Assembly: GCA_027574665.1 (NCBI GenBank)
Contig: CM050651.1
Location: 8,371,501-8,435,500, forward strand
Direction: 5' to 3'
Origin: Rhynochetos jubatus
Taxonomy: Eukaryota; Chordata; Aves; Eurypygiformes; Rhynochetidae
DNA: 64,000 bases
The translations under genes and the position numbers were made by a program. This document shows, piece after piece, positions 1 through 10,893 of the stretch. The notes below the pieces were generated by a model, which was not told the origin of the DNA, made no database searches, and saw only the letters and a program-made list of their open reading frames with translations. The first letter of the stretch is position 1. Each line of letters starts with the position of its first letter.

Positions 1-714
1 CGCTATGACCAAGGCAGAGAAGGAGATTTGTCTCTCAGAGAACTGAGGAGTGAGTCAGTGCTGGAGTCAAGGACAGACCCTGGGAGTATTGCATCCTAGT
101 TTCCTTTCTGAGTATCCCTGAGAATTTTGAAGAAGTCAGGGGTGCAACACGAAACCCTGGGAAAATTAATAAGCAATTTCTGTAATGGCCAATTTTTACA
201 GTACTGGAATTGCAAACTGAGACCTCAGAAGACAAGAGGATTCCAACTGAGCAGGATGTCAGTTAAATTAACTTCTCCCCTCAGCCCCTGCACTTGCCAA
301 GTTCCAAGATATTTTACCAAGAAAACAAGAACCAGAGCATATGAGTGTTTTCCATCTAGATTTTGTCTAAGCTAAAGACACTAAGAAACCTTTAGGGAAA
401 TTGAAGAGAAAAGGAAAATTGGCTCACCCTTCACACTTATTGCTTTAATAGAAGGGTTTGCAAGGAAATGAAACTTCAGGATACAGCATTTAATCCCAAG
501 GCCCACAGCAAGCTGTCACTCTGTGTTTTCCCATGGAATAGGGTAAACAGAATACTGCTTGGCCTTTAATAAACGAGAAAACAAACACACGAAGGAGCGC
601 TTGATCAGTAGTGACAAGGGCAAGAGCAGAACAATCCAGAGGAATAAATGAAACTGTGAAATTTAATAATAATATTCCCTAAAGATATTACAAATTCTGT
701 TCTGCCTATTGCAG
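1..714. other. Unique AT-rich DNA, no gene seen
   Basis: Short open frames on both strands have no recognisable domain and overlap each other in antisense, as expected by chance. No repeat or RNA gene was recognised. The right end carries a pyrimidine-rich stretch ending in CAG that serves as the splice acceptor of the candidate exon next to it. Confidence 0.5.
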
Positions 715-867
715 AGGTCCCCTGAATACATTGTTCCAGAGCTTGAACTCCCTGCCATCAAAATTTCCACTGCTCCTACTGTTTCAGCTTGCTCAGGACA
801 AGGAAACCGTCTTGAAATAGGACTGAAAGGCACACGAAGTAGTTGTTCTCTCCCATTCTCTTTCAAG
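715..867 (+). CDS. Candidate internal coding exon, unknown gene
   Basis: The segment is bounded on the left by a pyrimidine-rich stretch ending in GCAG (about 696-714) and on the right by TTTCAAG followed by gtgagtac, a near-consensus donor. It is 153 bases, exactly 51 codons, open throughout, and begins and ends on a codon boundary (phase 0/0). The peptide starts RSPEYIVPELELPAIKIS and ends SLPFSFK. It is rich in Ser, Thr and Pro and looks like a linker rather than a folded domain. I do not recognise the protein. The sites and phase are what is seen; that it is coding is inference. Chance exon-like stretches of this size are frequent in vertebrate introns, and no phase-compatible partner exon was found nearby. 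Confidence 0.22.
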
Positions 868-2700
868 GTGAGTACAAATTTGTGTCTTGAGAAGTTTAAT
901 TAAAGTTAACCACCTATGGAGAAACGATGGGCTTGCTTGTTTCAGCTGTCCCTAGGGGTATGCCCTTCCCAGCTGAATTGAGTTGCCACTGTGTTTCACT
1001 AATGTGCATCTGACGCTTAATGAATTGGGGTGTTATTGCCACTGGGTAGAGGTGGATTAAAATCGAGTCCAAAGCCTTTTCATTCATTTCACTAATTATT
1101 CTCTGCATTCATTGCACGCAGATGAAATGATGAAAGGCTCCCTGTTGTGCAGGATTTGGACATTTCACACTTGGAACATAAATTGGACTGATTATCCTTA
1201 CAGCATTATTGTCACATTTGTGAGTTGGGGTGCCAGGAAGCAATAAGCTGTGAACTGCTGCATTCCCAGTCTTCCAGCCCCTTGGAATGGGTAGGAAAAC
1301 CTTTGCATGTCCTTCAATTTCCTATCTAGATCATTTTGGCACACAAACCACAGATAGATTGCTTTCTCCTCTCCCCGAATGTATAAACAGCCATCGTTCT
1401 GAAGCTTCAGAAGCATTCAGATCATGTTCCTAAAAATTAGCTTCCATTTCCAAATTCCCATACACATTGGTTTCAAACAGAAGGCAAGATGCTGAAATGC
1501 TCTAAGTGCTGCCTTCTGGCACTATCTGCTGGGGAACTGAATGCAGGAAATCTCTTGAAATAGATGATTTTTTCATACTAATTGCAGTCTGTTAAGTGAC
1601 TTCCAGAGATTGCAGTTCATGGTTGATTTTCCTCCAGGTTAAAAAAGTCATGAGTATTTTGGATTTCCCATCTCTTAAGGTAGTTGTTCTTGGTCAAGGT
1701 ATAGAGAAAGCCTAAGTCATCAGGATGCTGATCTCCTGGTGGCAAACTGCTCTGCAGGTAAGGACAGGTTCAGCCCTCCGCTGCTCATCCAGTTATACTG
1801 CAAGTGCACCACCTCATATTTATGTAGCACAGCAACGTCCCTTCTCTGCAAGGACAGGACTTCAGGAAAATCCAACACTGCATCGAAAGTCAGATCAGAA
1901 CTTTACTGTTAGCTCTTTAGCTTGTGTTTTTCCAACATTTTTCTGTGTGTATGTGCATACAATCAGGGTGAAGATTTACGATATATACATACACTTACAT
2001 CTTACAGGTAATACAGGCAAGCTGCTGAGACACACTGAATTCTGGCATTTCAAGACAATAAATCAGAAGGAAATCTGTGGGTGTCATAAAACCTGAGACA
2101 TTTGTATGAAGCGTTTTTATTTTGGAGAAAGATTTCAGTACATTCAGATTAAAAGTTATGTTGTCAAAACCTCCCAGCTATAACAAAAGGGAAACTAATG
2201 AGGAAAGTAAGTCTGGCATAAAACTGAACAAACTGGAGGCATCTCATACATAAACTTGGAATCTGATTTTATTCGTCTCCCGTGGATGTGTGAAATACTC
2301 TGACAGTTTGCTTAGTCAAATATCTTGTCTGGCTGATGGCTGCAGCCATAGCACATGAAAGAGACTCTGTAAAATAGTGGACTAAAATTATTCTTCAGCT
2401 GTGCTCCAACAACGCAGACAATGTTGAAAGCAACAACATCTGCGTTATGTGGCAGAGGCAGTATAAAAATGACTGTTAACTTTACACACTGGAAAAACTA
2501 GGGATCTGTTAAACGATCGCATTCCCGTTTTGGGATAATGTGACTATGATTATGTTCTTGACAGAAACAAGCTATAATTCCAGAAATAGGAATTAAGAAG
2601 CAGAAATAAGCCAAATTCCATGGCCTCCCAGAATCTCATAACCATTATTAGTGTTGCACAAGACATTGTCTTCAGGATGATTGGTCCGGAAAATTTTGGG
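868..2700. other. Unique DNA, no gene seen
   Basis: The longest open frame is 1,725-2,096 on the plus strand (123 codons). It has no recognisable domain and looks like chance. No mobile element or RNA gene was recognised. Confidence 0.45.
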
Positions 2701-2710
2701 ATCTCCTAAG

Positions 2711-2807
2711 CACAAAAAAACCCCAAAAAGCACACACACACCCCCCAAAAAAAACCAAAAAAACAACAAAAAAAAACCCAACCAAAACCAACCCAACCAA
2801 AACCCAA
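2711..2807. repeat. A/C-only low-complexity tract
   Basis: Ninety-seven bases contain only A and C on the plus strand except for one G at 2,730. Runs of A alternate with CCC and CACA blocks. This is extreme strand asymmetry. The complementary strand gives a Trp/Phe/Gly-rich frame (2,593-2,796) that is purely compositional. Confidence 0.85.
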
Positions 2808-5800
2808 TCTATTTAAAAATAACGTCTTCTGGTCACTTACTTGTCAATGACGAGGTGGGAACATGGCAACTTCTTCCTGTGAAAAAGACTATACCAGTAA
2901 CTCTAAAAAACCACTCTGGAGCTAGCATCCCTGAGCAAGCAGGGTAGTTAGCTATGTTCTGTAGGTGTTTTAAATCATGTTGGGATTTATGCCTCCTGTG
3001 GGACAGATGCCAAAATGGATGGACGCACACTGCCCAGGTGGACATATTCCCTTATGGAGTCTCGTACTTGATAAGGAGATGTCCTCTGATTAAAAAACGT
3101 TGAACTGCAAATGCCTTGCGTTGCCTCCAGAGGTGTCTCTCCCTGTCAGCAGTGAGCAAGACCAGAGCTTGCAGGAATACTTGGCAGCTTGCTCAGAAAT
3201 AGATGCTGACGTCAGATACAAAGATCTGAATTGCAGCGTTAAAACGTAACGTTTGACTGGAGTGCCTGGAGTTGGAGTCACTGACAAAGGCCCTGGTGTT
3301 GCCCGTTTATTTGCCCATTAAGGACATCTTGCGGGCATTCTTGCTCTGTTGATGGCTTTGAACGTGTTGCCACTTTGAACGGAGAACACAGGCTTAGGCG
3401 CTGTTCATTAGAGAGGAGTGACATACAGTACGCAGATGCTGTTTGTGACATTTCTTGACCGGGGAAAGGTTCAGTGCTCCTGGAATGAGGCCCTGCAAAT
3501 GTGATACCAAAGCCATCCCCGCGCTCGAATGAGGAATCTAAACTTAAATGGATAGTTCGCTAGTTCATTCACCCTTAATTAGTTTGTATCCACTAAAGCC
3601 GTAATACACTGTAACTCATTGACCCAACATGAAAGGAAACAAATTGGTTAATTGAGAGAGCAATGCAATGCCTGTTCTGTCTCCAGCAGCCATGGTTACT
3701 GCTCCCCCAAGCAGCATTGCACCCAGAAGGCCTGCTGCGTTATCATCGAGCTAATCCCATGCACCCTCTGGCACCAACGGCAGCAAATAGCCTGTTGTGC
3801 TGGAAGGCTCCCGCCACGTCTCCTTTAATGCACTCCCTCTGGCCTCCCACACGCACCCCAGATGCACACCAATTTCCACAGCCTGTGTGTGTGAAAGACC
3901 CCGGGTACAAGCAACAGATGTTCTTGTTCCCTTGCTAATACCCTTCCTCCCCCAAGACCCCCTTTTGCCCCTTGTTCTTCATCCCCTCTCTGTCATTCCC
4001 AGGATTTGGGGAGTGAGAAAGAGGGCTGAGTAAAGGGATTGCTTCGCAGCTCACACAGGGCTGGAGCAGCTGGTTTTTTATCTCCCAGGCTGGAAGGATT
4101 CATCCTGATAGCCTGCTTCCAGCTGCTTAGCTGTCAGTTCTGCTCAGCTTGGCTCTCGCTGCCGTACACTGTGACTTTTGGTGGAGAAAACTCTCTCCAC
4201 AACTCACTTTTCCTAACAACACCCACACCCCTCAGTTCAGGAGGTTCTGGTGAGATTTCTTGTCTTCCCATGTTGCTGACCCAGTGGACAGCTAGATAGA
4301 GCTTTGTCTTTGATTGTAAAGAAAAAACTCCTTTCTAAAATTGAAAAACAAACCAAAAAAAAGAAAACATATAGTTCAAAAAATAAATACCTAATAAAAT
4401 AAAAAGCAAAAAATTTTCATTAAAAACTTATGTTGCATTCATCAGCCTTTTCAGTGATAAAAACATCGCTAGTGTTGTTCTACTGCACATTAGAGACCTA
4501 AGAATTTGCATACCTCTGGCGAACTCCAGCTTGTCTTTGTACGTGAAATGATTGAAACTGCAGCAACAACAGCCAGCTGGAAATTCAGCTAACTCAGAAA
4601 GTAGCACCGCCAAGCTCTAGCCAAGTCTTCTCTATCGCTCTTCTCCAGCAAAATGGAACTGAAACTATTGCAAGAACAGAACAGTCCCATGACATTTCAA
4701 TTTTGCTGCCAGAAATATCAGTTACCTTTCAAATATCTTCAAGCATTCCTGACAGTCCTGTGATGCTGAAATGCCTGGTGATTTTTCAAGCCAAGGCAGC
4801 AAACCCCTGAGAATCTGACACTCGTTTTGAAAATAGTTTATTAAGGTTTCATTTACATTCGTGCCCAGCTCAAAGCCTCTTGTCTTTTCATAAGGAAGGA
4901 TGTCACCTGGGCTTGTTAATATGTTCAAATTATGAACGACCTTGCTTTCATTGTGATTGATAGCATACAATTTTCTTCAGGTCGGGTAATGTGGAGAGTG
5001 AGAGACACAACATTTCTCATAAGGAAGACAAGGCTTGAAGATTCCTTTTTACTATAATATCTCTGCCCAAAATGGTATTAAATTGCTTGAACATTGAATG
5101 AAATTTTCTCAGCTGTAGGGGAAGAAAAAAAGAAGTGGAATAGGTCTATTACCTGAAAATAAGTTGCATTATACTGTTCTGGGTCAAAAAGTTATAATGA
5201 TAAAGTTAAGGTTGGTTTTGGTAGTTCATTAAACAGACATTTCATTACTTGTTTTGCTTTTTTTTTCCCCTCCATTTAATCATTCTGATGCCTAAGTACA
5301 CAGGCTTCTTTATCCATATGCTGTTGCCTCACTTGGAAGATAAATCAACTGGGCTTGTTTGCACCTGTACGTTCTTACCAGCTTATGACAGTGTATACCA
5401 CTACCCCTTATTAAGGTCCTAAATAGTGAACAGCAGGGCATATATTCGGAATTCTTTGCAGCATTACAGATGTGAATAAAAAACAGCGAGGAGGGCGGTC
5501 TGTTGTTCTGAGAATACGCCGCACTTCACACGGTCTCTTGCATGCACGTACACATTTAGAGCCTAGCTGAAAACAAGTTTAAGTGGCATAATTCCACCTT
5601 CATGCATGCAAAGTACATTTGAACAGCCTTTGCGTTAGTTACCACATATGTCTAGCAGCTGGATGCTGAGAGAGTGGGAAACGCACACTGTACAGAAAAG
5701 CCACAGGGAGTACTCAATGAGCATTTTCTAAGCGAACAGCACAAATAAAATTACAAGTAGAAACCACGGTTACTCTAACACAAATCTCTATCTCACCACC

Positions 5801-6774
5801 ACAAAAAGCCCCCATTAGCCATCCTCCATACTTGCCTTTTCTTTCACCCCTGATTTTTAATAACGATAAGAGATGAGATGCTGTACACTGATCCGTCTCA
5901 CTGTGATTGTAATATAGACTAGATTCCAAAGGGACCTCACGAGAGCACATTATATTAAAACGTTCTACCCAGTACAGTTTTGTTTGTTTTGTTTCTTTTC
6001 CTGTAGAAATAAACTTCATGTAAAGACCATGTCTACCTATCCTTCTTCTTGTTCCCAGACCCTATTAGATTATGCACCCAGTGGCAGATACGGTCTAAAG
6101 CTGTCAGGGGCAGAGTTCAAAAGACAGATAATGTTCTTACACGCTTTGTGAAAGTAAGTGATGACGTTAAAAAAAGAAACCTAATTTGCTGTAACTTCAG
6201 GTAGGCTATATAGAGAAATCACAATCCCAGACTGCATTTTCTTAAACCTCAAAGTCGCTCCACCCCAAGACTCAAATCTGTAGGACAAGCATTCACACGT
6301 CCCAAACACATGGACAGGCAAATTCAGAAACAATGTGGAGCTGAAATATATTGCTGCCACGTAACTCCTGGTGGATTGGTAGAATGAGGTAGTGAAAAGG
6401 CTGAAAATAATTTCCGCCTTCATTGTACACCATCAGCAGAGTTGTTTATTAAGATGGTAGGACGGTCAGAGAACAGGCTCTTGCAAGACATTGCTGAAAG
6501 CTGTAATCATGAAGGTGATACCTAATCATACATGATTATCTAGTCTGGGAAGGGAATTGCATGAGGCCAGTGAAAAACAACTGAGTTGTCACCGTTGGAA
6601 GTAACTTTGGATCGAGCCTTCATGTGTTGTTCAGTTTCAATTCAATTGAATTAAATTATAACAGGGTTGGGATTTTAGGCTGAAAAACGGAGAAAGCAAG
6701 GGCACAGGTCAGTGAAAACACCTGGACAGGAAAACTCCATTTAATTATATCAATATAAGGAAAGCTATCGAGAC
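2808..6774. other. Unique DNA with a pyrimidine-rich tract, no gene seen
   Basis: Holds a C/T-rich stretch at about 3,921-4,000, an A-rich stretch at about 4,315-4,425 and a TTTG-type run at 5,977-6,000 that precedes an AG. Exon-like stretches with fair splice sites occur at 6,059-6,153 (plus; acceptor after CTTCTTGTTCCCAG, donor gtaagt) and 2,841-2,876 (minus), but neither has a recognisable peptide. A 14-base palindrome, AATTCAATTGAATT, lies at 6,639-6,652. Confidence 0.4.
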
Positions 6775-6806
6775 TTTTTTTTGGGGGGGGGGGGGGGGGG
6801 GGGGGG
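6775..6806 (+). repeat. T8-G24 homopolymer pair
   Basis: Eight T (6,775-6,782) are followed directly by twenty-four G (6,783-6,806). A G run this long can fold into a quadruplex and is prone to slippage and to sequencing error, so the exact length should not be trusted. Confidence 0.9.
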
Positions 6807-9800
6807 AAAGCAGGATTTCAGGATAAATCATCTGTATAAAGAAAACAGAAAGCTATAAAATCTTGTAGAAATATAGATTCTAGAATGCTGTCTGGAAATA
6901 TATAGTTATATTGTCTGTTATGTTTACATTTTGTTTATATTTAATATTGATTTATGTTTAACAAAATAAAAAATAAAAACATAGCACTAGTAAGGGTCAG
7001 CAATTACCCTGTAAGAGAATGGTTTAAGATGGTCTGTCTCAAACACATTTCAGAAACCAAAGAGTTCAAAGAGACCGACACATCCTGTGCGTTTGGGTGT
7101 GTCAACTGAATTGCTGGATGATTATAAACGTCCAGTGTGATGTTGATACAAGGAAAGGATGAAAGATAGTATCAACATGAACTGATTGCTCGAGACCAGG
7201 AATAGGATCACCAGCTATCAGAACTGATCTGGTGCCCTAGACCAACCAAGCATGGAGTTGTAGGGGCAAAAGAAGCTAGCTCCATGGAAAATAGCCCTCA
7301 ATACATATATTCCAAAGAGCATGCACTATATTTCTCTCTCTCTAAACCCTTTGTCCTCAGCAGCAGAGAAGAGGAGGCAGGGCTCCCAGGCCCACACCTC
7401 GAGCTGAGTCTGTTTCCTCATTGGTTTGCACTATCGAGCCACATTATGACCTCAGCTGATTGCAATGATGTGATCATGAGGGAGTGAGGCCTAAGGACCA
7501 GCAGAGGGGATATCAGGGGGACTTTGTAGGGCATGCAGGTTAGCCTTGGGAGATGGTTTGGCTTCTGTTGTAGAGAGTGGAGGCTCTTTGGCTGTTGGAT
7601 GGAAGATTGAGCACGTGAGTTTCATTGTATGACAACATTTTTTTCTTTTTTGCTCCTAACCTTCCTGGAAGACAAATGTTAGTAACTGAGGGGCTCTGTA
7701 CTGGTCATTTCAAGCTTGGTTAGGGAGGACATTTAAACGTTGGGGAGAAGTGTAGTGTAATCTGTAGCTTGTCTAAAGTAAAAATAACAGTACAAGCAGT
7801 AGCAGTAAATTTTGGGGAAAAAAACCCTTTAATCTAAGGTTGAAGTGAATGTGACTAGTCCAGGCTTTTCTCTGCCAGCTTGGATTTATGTTTACTTGAT
7901 GAATATATTCCTCCTTCTGGAGTGCTGGGTAAATGCTTGTTTCCTTAAAGTTTTCTTTATCCAAGGATTGTAGCGGTTTGAAAGATTGAGCTGAATTGAA
8001 ATATGTAAAGTGACTTAGGAGTGATAACTGAAGTTTCCTTTAGAGAGTTGAAAATAATTTCTTAAAATATAAAAGTAAAAAAATAATAAAACCTCAATGC
8101 CCTTCAAGATATTTCCAAGCCACTTTGAAAATAGCTAAATACTTCTCTGTGTAAATCTGGATTATTTTTATAGATGGGAGAAACTATTGAAGGATTCCTT
8201 GCCCTGTAGTTCTTCCACAGTTAAAGCTGTAGATTTGTTTTCATTTGAAGCCTACTTCCAGCTGCTCTTGGTATACATCTCTCTGTTCAAGCGGCGTCCT
8301 AACTGGTGTGCTACAGTGGAATGAGTTTGATAAATAAGATATGGAATGCCTGATTTGCAGTTATGGAAAGGAATTTTATCAGTCAACGCTGAAGCATGTC
8401 ACTTATAAAGCTGTGTGTACAAGGTTGTCTGGTGGAAATGCTGATAGCCCTGTAAAGCGCATTGCTATGTGATGGTGACGTGAGGAGGGACGGCTCGGGT
8501 CGTGCTGCAGCCAACCACTGACGAAGTGTGCCCACACGTACTTGGGCAGAGCTAGAAGTTTGGGGGCAGAGGAAGGGAAGCCCTGCATGCCCAGATGGAA
8601 GGGCAGCTTTCAGAGGTTGCCTGCTCTCAGACAACACTGTAAAGGCAGTCTAATAGCCATACTGTTTCAATGAGGGCTGAAGCCTGCAGAGGGGGGATAA
8701 AAAACAAACCAGTTTTATAGTGTGTTTTCCTTTAGCAAGCTGCGCAGGTGACATCTTGAAAATAGCATTGCTGAACAGGCTAACCTCCAAATCCAAGCTT
8801 CCTTACTATCTTACTCCAAGCTGCATCCGTTCTTTCTGCTATCCCCGCTACAGCTTTCTCTTAGCAGGGTAAGCGCTACACTCAGTGTTGTGGCATTTGC
8901 AGACCTGCAAGGTAAATAAACAAGAGGGGGTTAAATTTGGAAGTACATCTGGGTGTTGTCTTAAGATTGACAGGTTTCTGGTGAGCATCTGAATGGAGGA
9001 ACAGTTTATGGTTTTCCTGCTAGACAGTCCCTTTGAGAAAGCTGCAGTTGTTTCCTCGGGAAGTGGTGCTGTGAGTAGGAAACCTGAATGTGTGTGCTGG
9101 TGCGGAGGTGATAGCAAAGCTGGCTGATACCCTGTCTTGTACAAGCTTCTCAAAGGAAAGGCACAGCTTGGTGAAAGGCCTTGGCTCTGCAATTAAATGC
9201 CTGCAAAGGGGAGGGGAGAGGATGACAGGGAGATGCTGAAACTGCAGAATGTTTCTTACTGTCTGTAATTCATAAAAGTTCAAAGTTTTCCTACGTGGAG
9301 AGATGCATCCTAGAAATAACTAAAGCATAATGAATCCAAAAGATGCAAAACTATTATATGACTTCAAATTTTAAAAAATTCTGATGGAGAAACTGAGAAT
9401 GGGGAGAGATTAACAGCAGTGATAAACCAGTTATGAGCATCCTCATAAAATCGGGAGGGGTATATTTCAAAAGGACACTATAGTGTCCGATTTATGGGTT
9501 GTAAATATAAGTCACTGAGACAAACAACTTTTAGTAAGAATCAAAGAGCACCTGCTGAGCTGCAGGTACTTGTACATCATACGGAGACCTTCTGTCAAGA
9601 CAGATGGGAAGAAGAGCTCAATAGTAAAGCAAATTGTTTCATATGAATCCCCGTGAGGATCAAGAAGAAATCCAGCCCCTCTGTTTAAAGCCTTGCACAG
9701 CCATCCATACTCTACATAGCAGAAATGTGCTGACAGATGGATCAAGAGAAATGGAATATATTATAGCGCTGAATAAACTCACGGGCTAAGCACTGGGTTT

Positions 9801-9967
9801 GATCTGATGAATGCAAGATCAGCTTTTAATGCAGATGAGAATACTGATTATACTGTGATTACCATGCTTTGGTATTTCAGTGCACATATATCTACATCCA
9901 GATGAAGTCTCTAATAAATAATGTAACTTGGAGGGTATTTTAGGTCTTCTGTAAAGGATGTCCATGT
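6807..9967. other. Unique AT-rich DNA, no gene seen
   Basis: The first 170 bases are strongly AT-rich. A perfect 16-base palindrome, GGACACTATAGTGTCC, sits at 9,473-9,488. About one such palindrome is expected by chance in a window this long. No coding or mobile sequence was recognised. Confidence 0.4.
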
Positions 9968-9970
9968 TAA

Positions 9971-10009
9971 GGGTTTTGGTTTGGGTTTGGTGGGGTTTTT
10001 TTTTGGTGG
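9971..10009. repeat. G/T-only low-complexity tract
   Basis: Thirty-nine bases of G and T only on the plus strand, built from GGTTT and TTTGGG units. It is the reverse-complement type of the A/C tracts at 2,711 and 51,304. A GTGGTGGTGG run follows. Confidence 0.8.
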
Positions 10010-10179
10010 AGTGGTGGTGGTTAGAGTCCTGCTATAAAAAGAGGAAAAAATCAAGACATAAGTGCGTTGATTCACTTCAAAGCCACTCATTTTCTGCCAT
10101 TCTTGTGAAGTCTCCCTGGAACTAATGTTTCCTTCCCTCCAGCAGCGAAGCACTCCAAATGTGTTCTGCTTTTTGTATG

Positions 10180-10797
10180 TTAATGGATAGAGTTTAAGTT
10201 GGAAATTGCTCCACTATCAATTATGTGAGCCGACTTGAGCAAGGAGACAAAGGGACTGAATACCAAATAACTGCCTGGTTGGGAAGGGGGGGAATGGGTG
10301 GGTGCTGTCTTTGAAAGGCAGCGAGCATTTAGATAAGCACACCAGAAGGGTTTTGTCTTTACAGTATTGAGTGAGCCAGGTTGTGTTTGGAGAGCATCAA
10401 GCTGTCCTGAGCCACCTGGATGCACAGATCTACTAAATGCAGATGCTGCTGGTCCAGACACCTGGTCCCTGCTATGTGTGCTGGGTACCCCTTCTTGCTT
10501 TCCAAGGGGCAAGATGAGGGTGACTCTTGATGAAATCAGTGGCTGGGCTTTCTTCCCCTCTGTAGGAAAACCACATGCTTCAGTAATTAATTTCTTTATA
10601 CTTTGTGAAGGGATGGCTTTACTCCGAGGCACGCTCAGGTACAAGGATCTGGGAGATCTGGCACAGATTGTCTTGGCCTTGTGCAAAAAGCAGCGTGCCT
10701 TGGTAGCATGGGTGCCGTATTTTAAACACACTGCGTCACTGCAATGACAGAGGTATATGCTGATGTGTGTCAAGTTGCTATGGTGTCTGCAAGCCAC
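10180..10797 (-). other. Longest open frame (205 codons), probably not a gene
   Basis: This is the longest uninterrupted frame in the window. The predicted peptide has no signal peptide, membrane segment, coiled coil or known domain that I can see and is rich in Ser, Pro and Lys. The plus strand over the same bases is also open for 126 codons (10,367-10,747), which suggests locally low stop density rather than coding selection. Two quadruplex motifs lie within and just beyond it. It could be an exon of a long noncoding RNA or chance. I favour chance, but a frame this long is uncommon at this base composition. Confidence 0.2.
10281..10302 (+). other. G-quadruplex motif
   Basis: Four G runs (3, 7, 3 and 3 bases) are separated by loops of 2, 3 and 1 bases, which meets the usual G3+N1-7 rule. 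It lies inside the 205-codon open frame on the opposite strand. Confidence 0.6.
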
Positions 10798-10870
10798 AGA
10801 CCATTAGTCAGGTGACAGTTTGTGCCTAGATACTGCTGTGATCGCTCTAATAAATACCTGGGAGCAAGGA

Positions 10871-10893
10871 GGGGGTGGGGGAGAAAGGGAGGG
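10871..10893 (+). other. G-quadruplex motif
   Basis: G5, G5, G3 and G3 runs with loops T, AGAAA and A meet the canonical rule. It lies about 570 bases after the motif at 10,281 on the same strand. Confidence 0.6.

Noticed and set aside
2593..2796. Trp/Phe/Gly-rich frame resembling a membrane peptide
   Set aside because: It is the translation of the complement of the A/C-only tract, so the hydrophobicity is compositional.
2841..2876. 36-base minus-strand micro-exon with CAA/gtaagtga donor
   Set aside because: Too short to support from sequence alone; one of its three frames has a stop and no neighbour exon was found.
6059..6153. Plus-strand 95-base exon-like segment before a gtaagt donor
   Set aside because: It is open in one frame only, starts in a phase that does not fit the candidate exon at 715-867, and the peptide is not recognised.
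9473..9488. Perfect palindrome GGACACTATAGTGTCC as a steroid receptor site
   Set aside because: The spacer between GGACA and TGTCC is six bases, not three, and about one 16-base palindrome is expected by chance.
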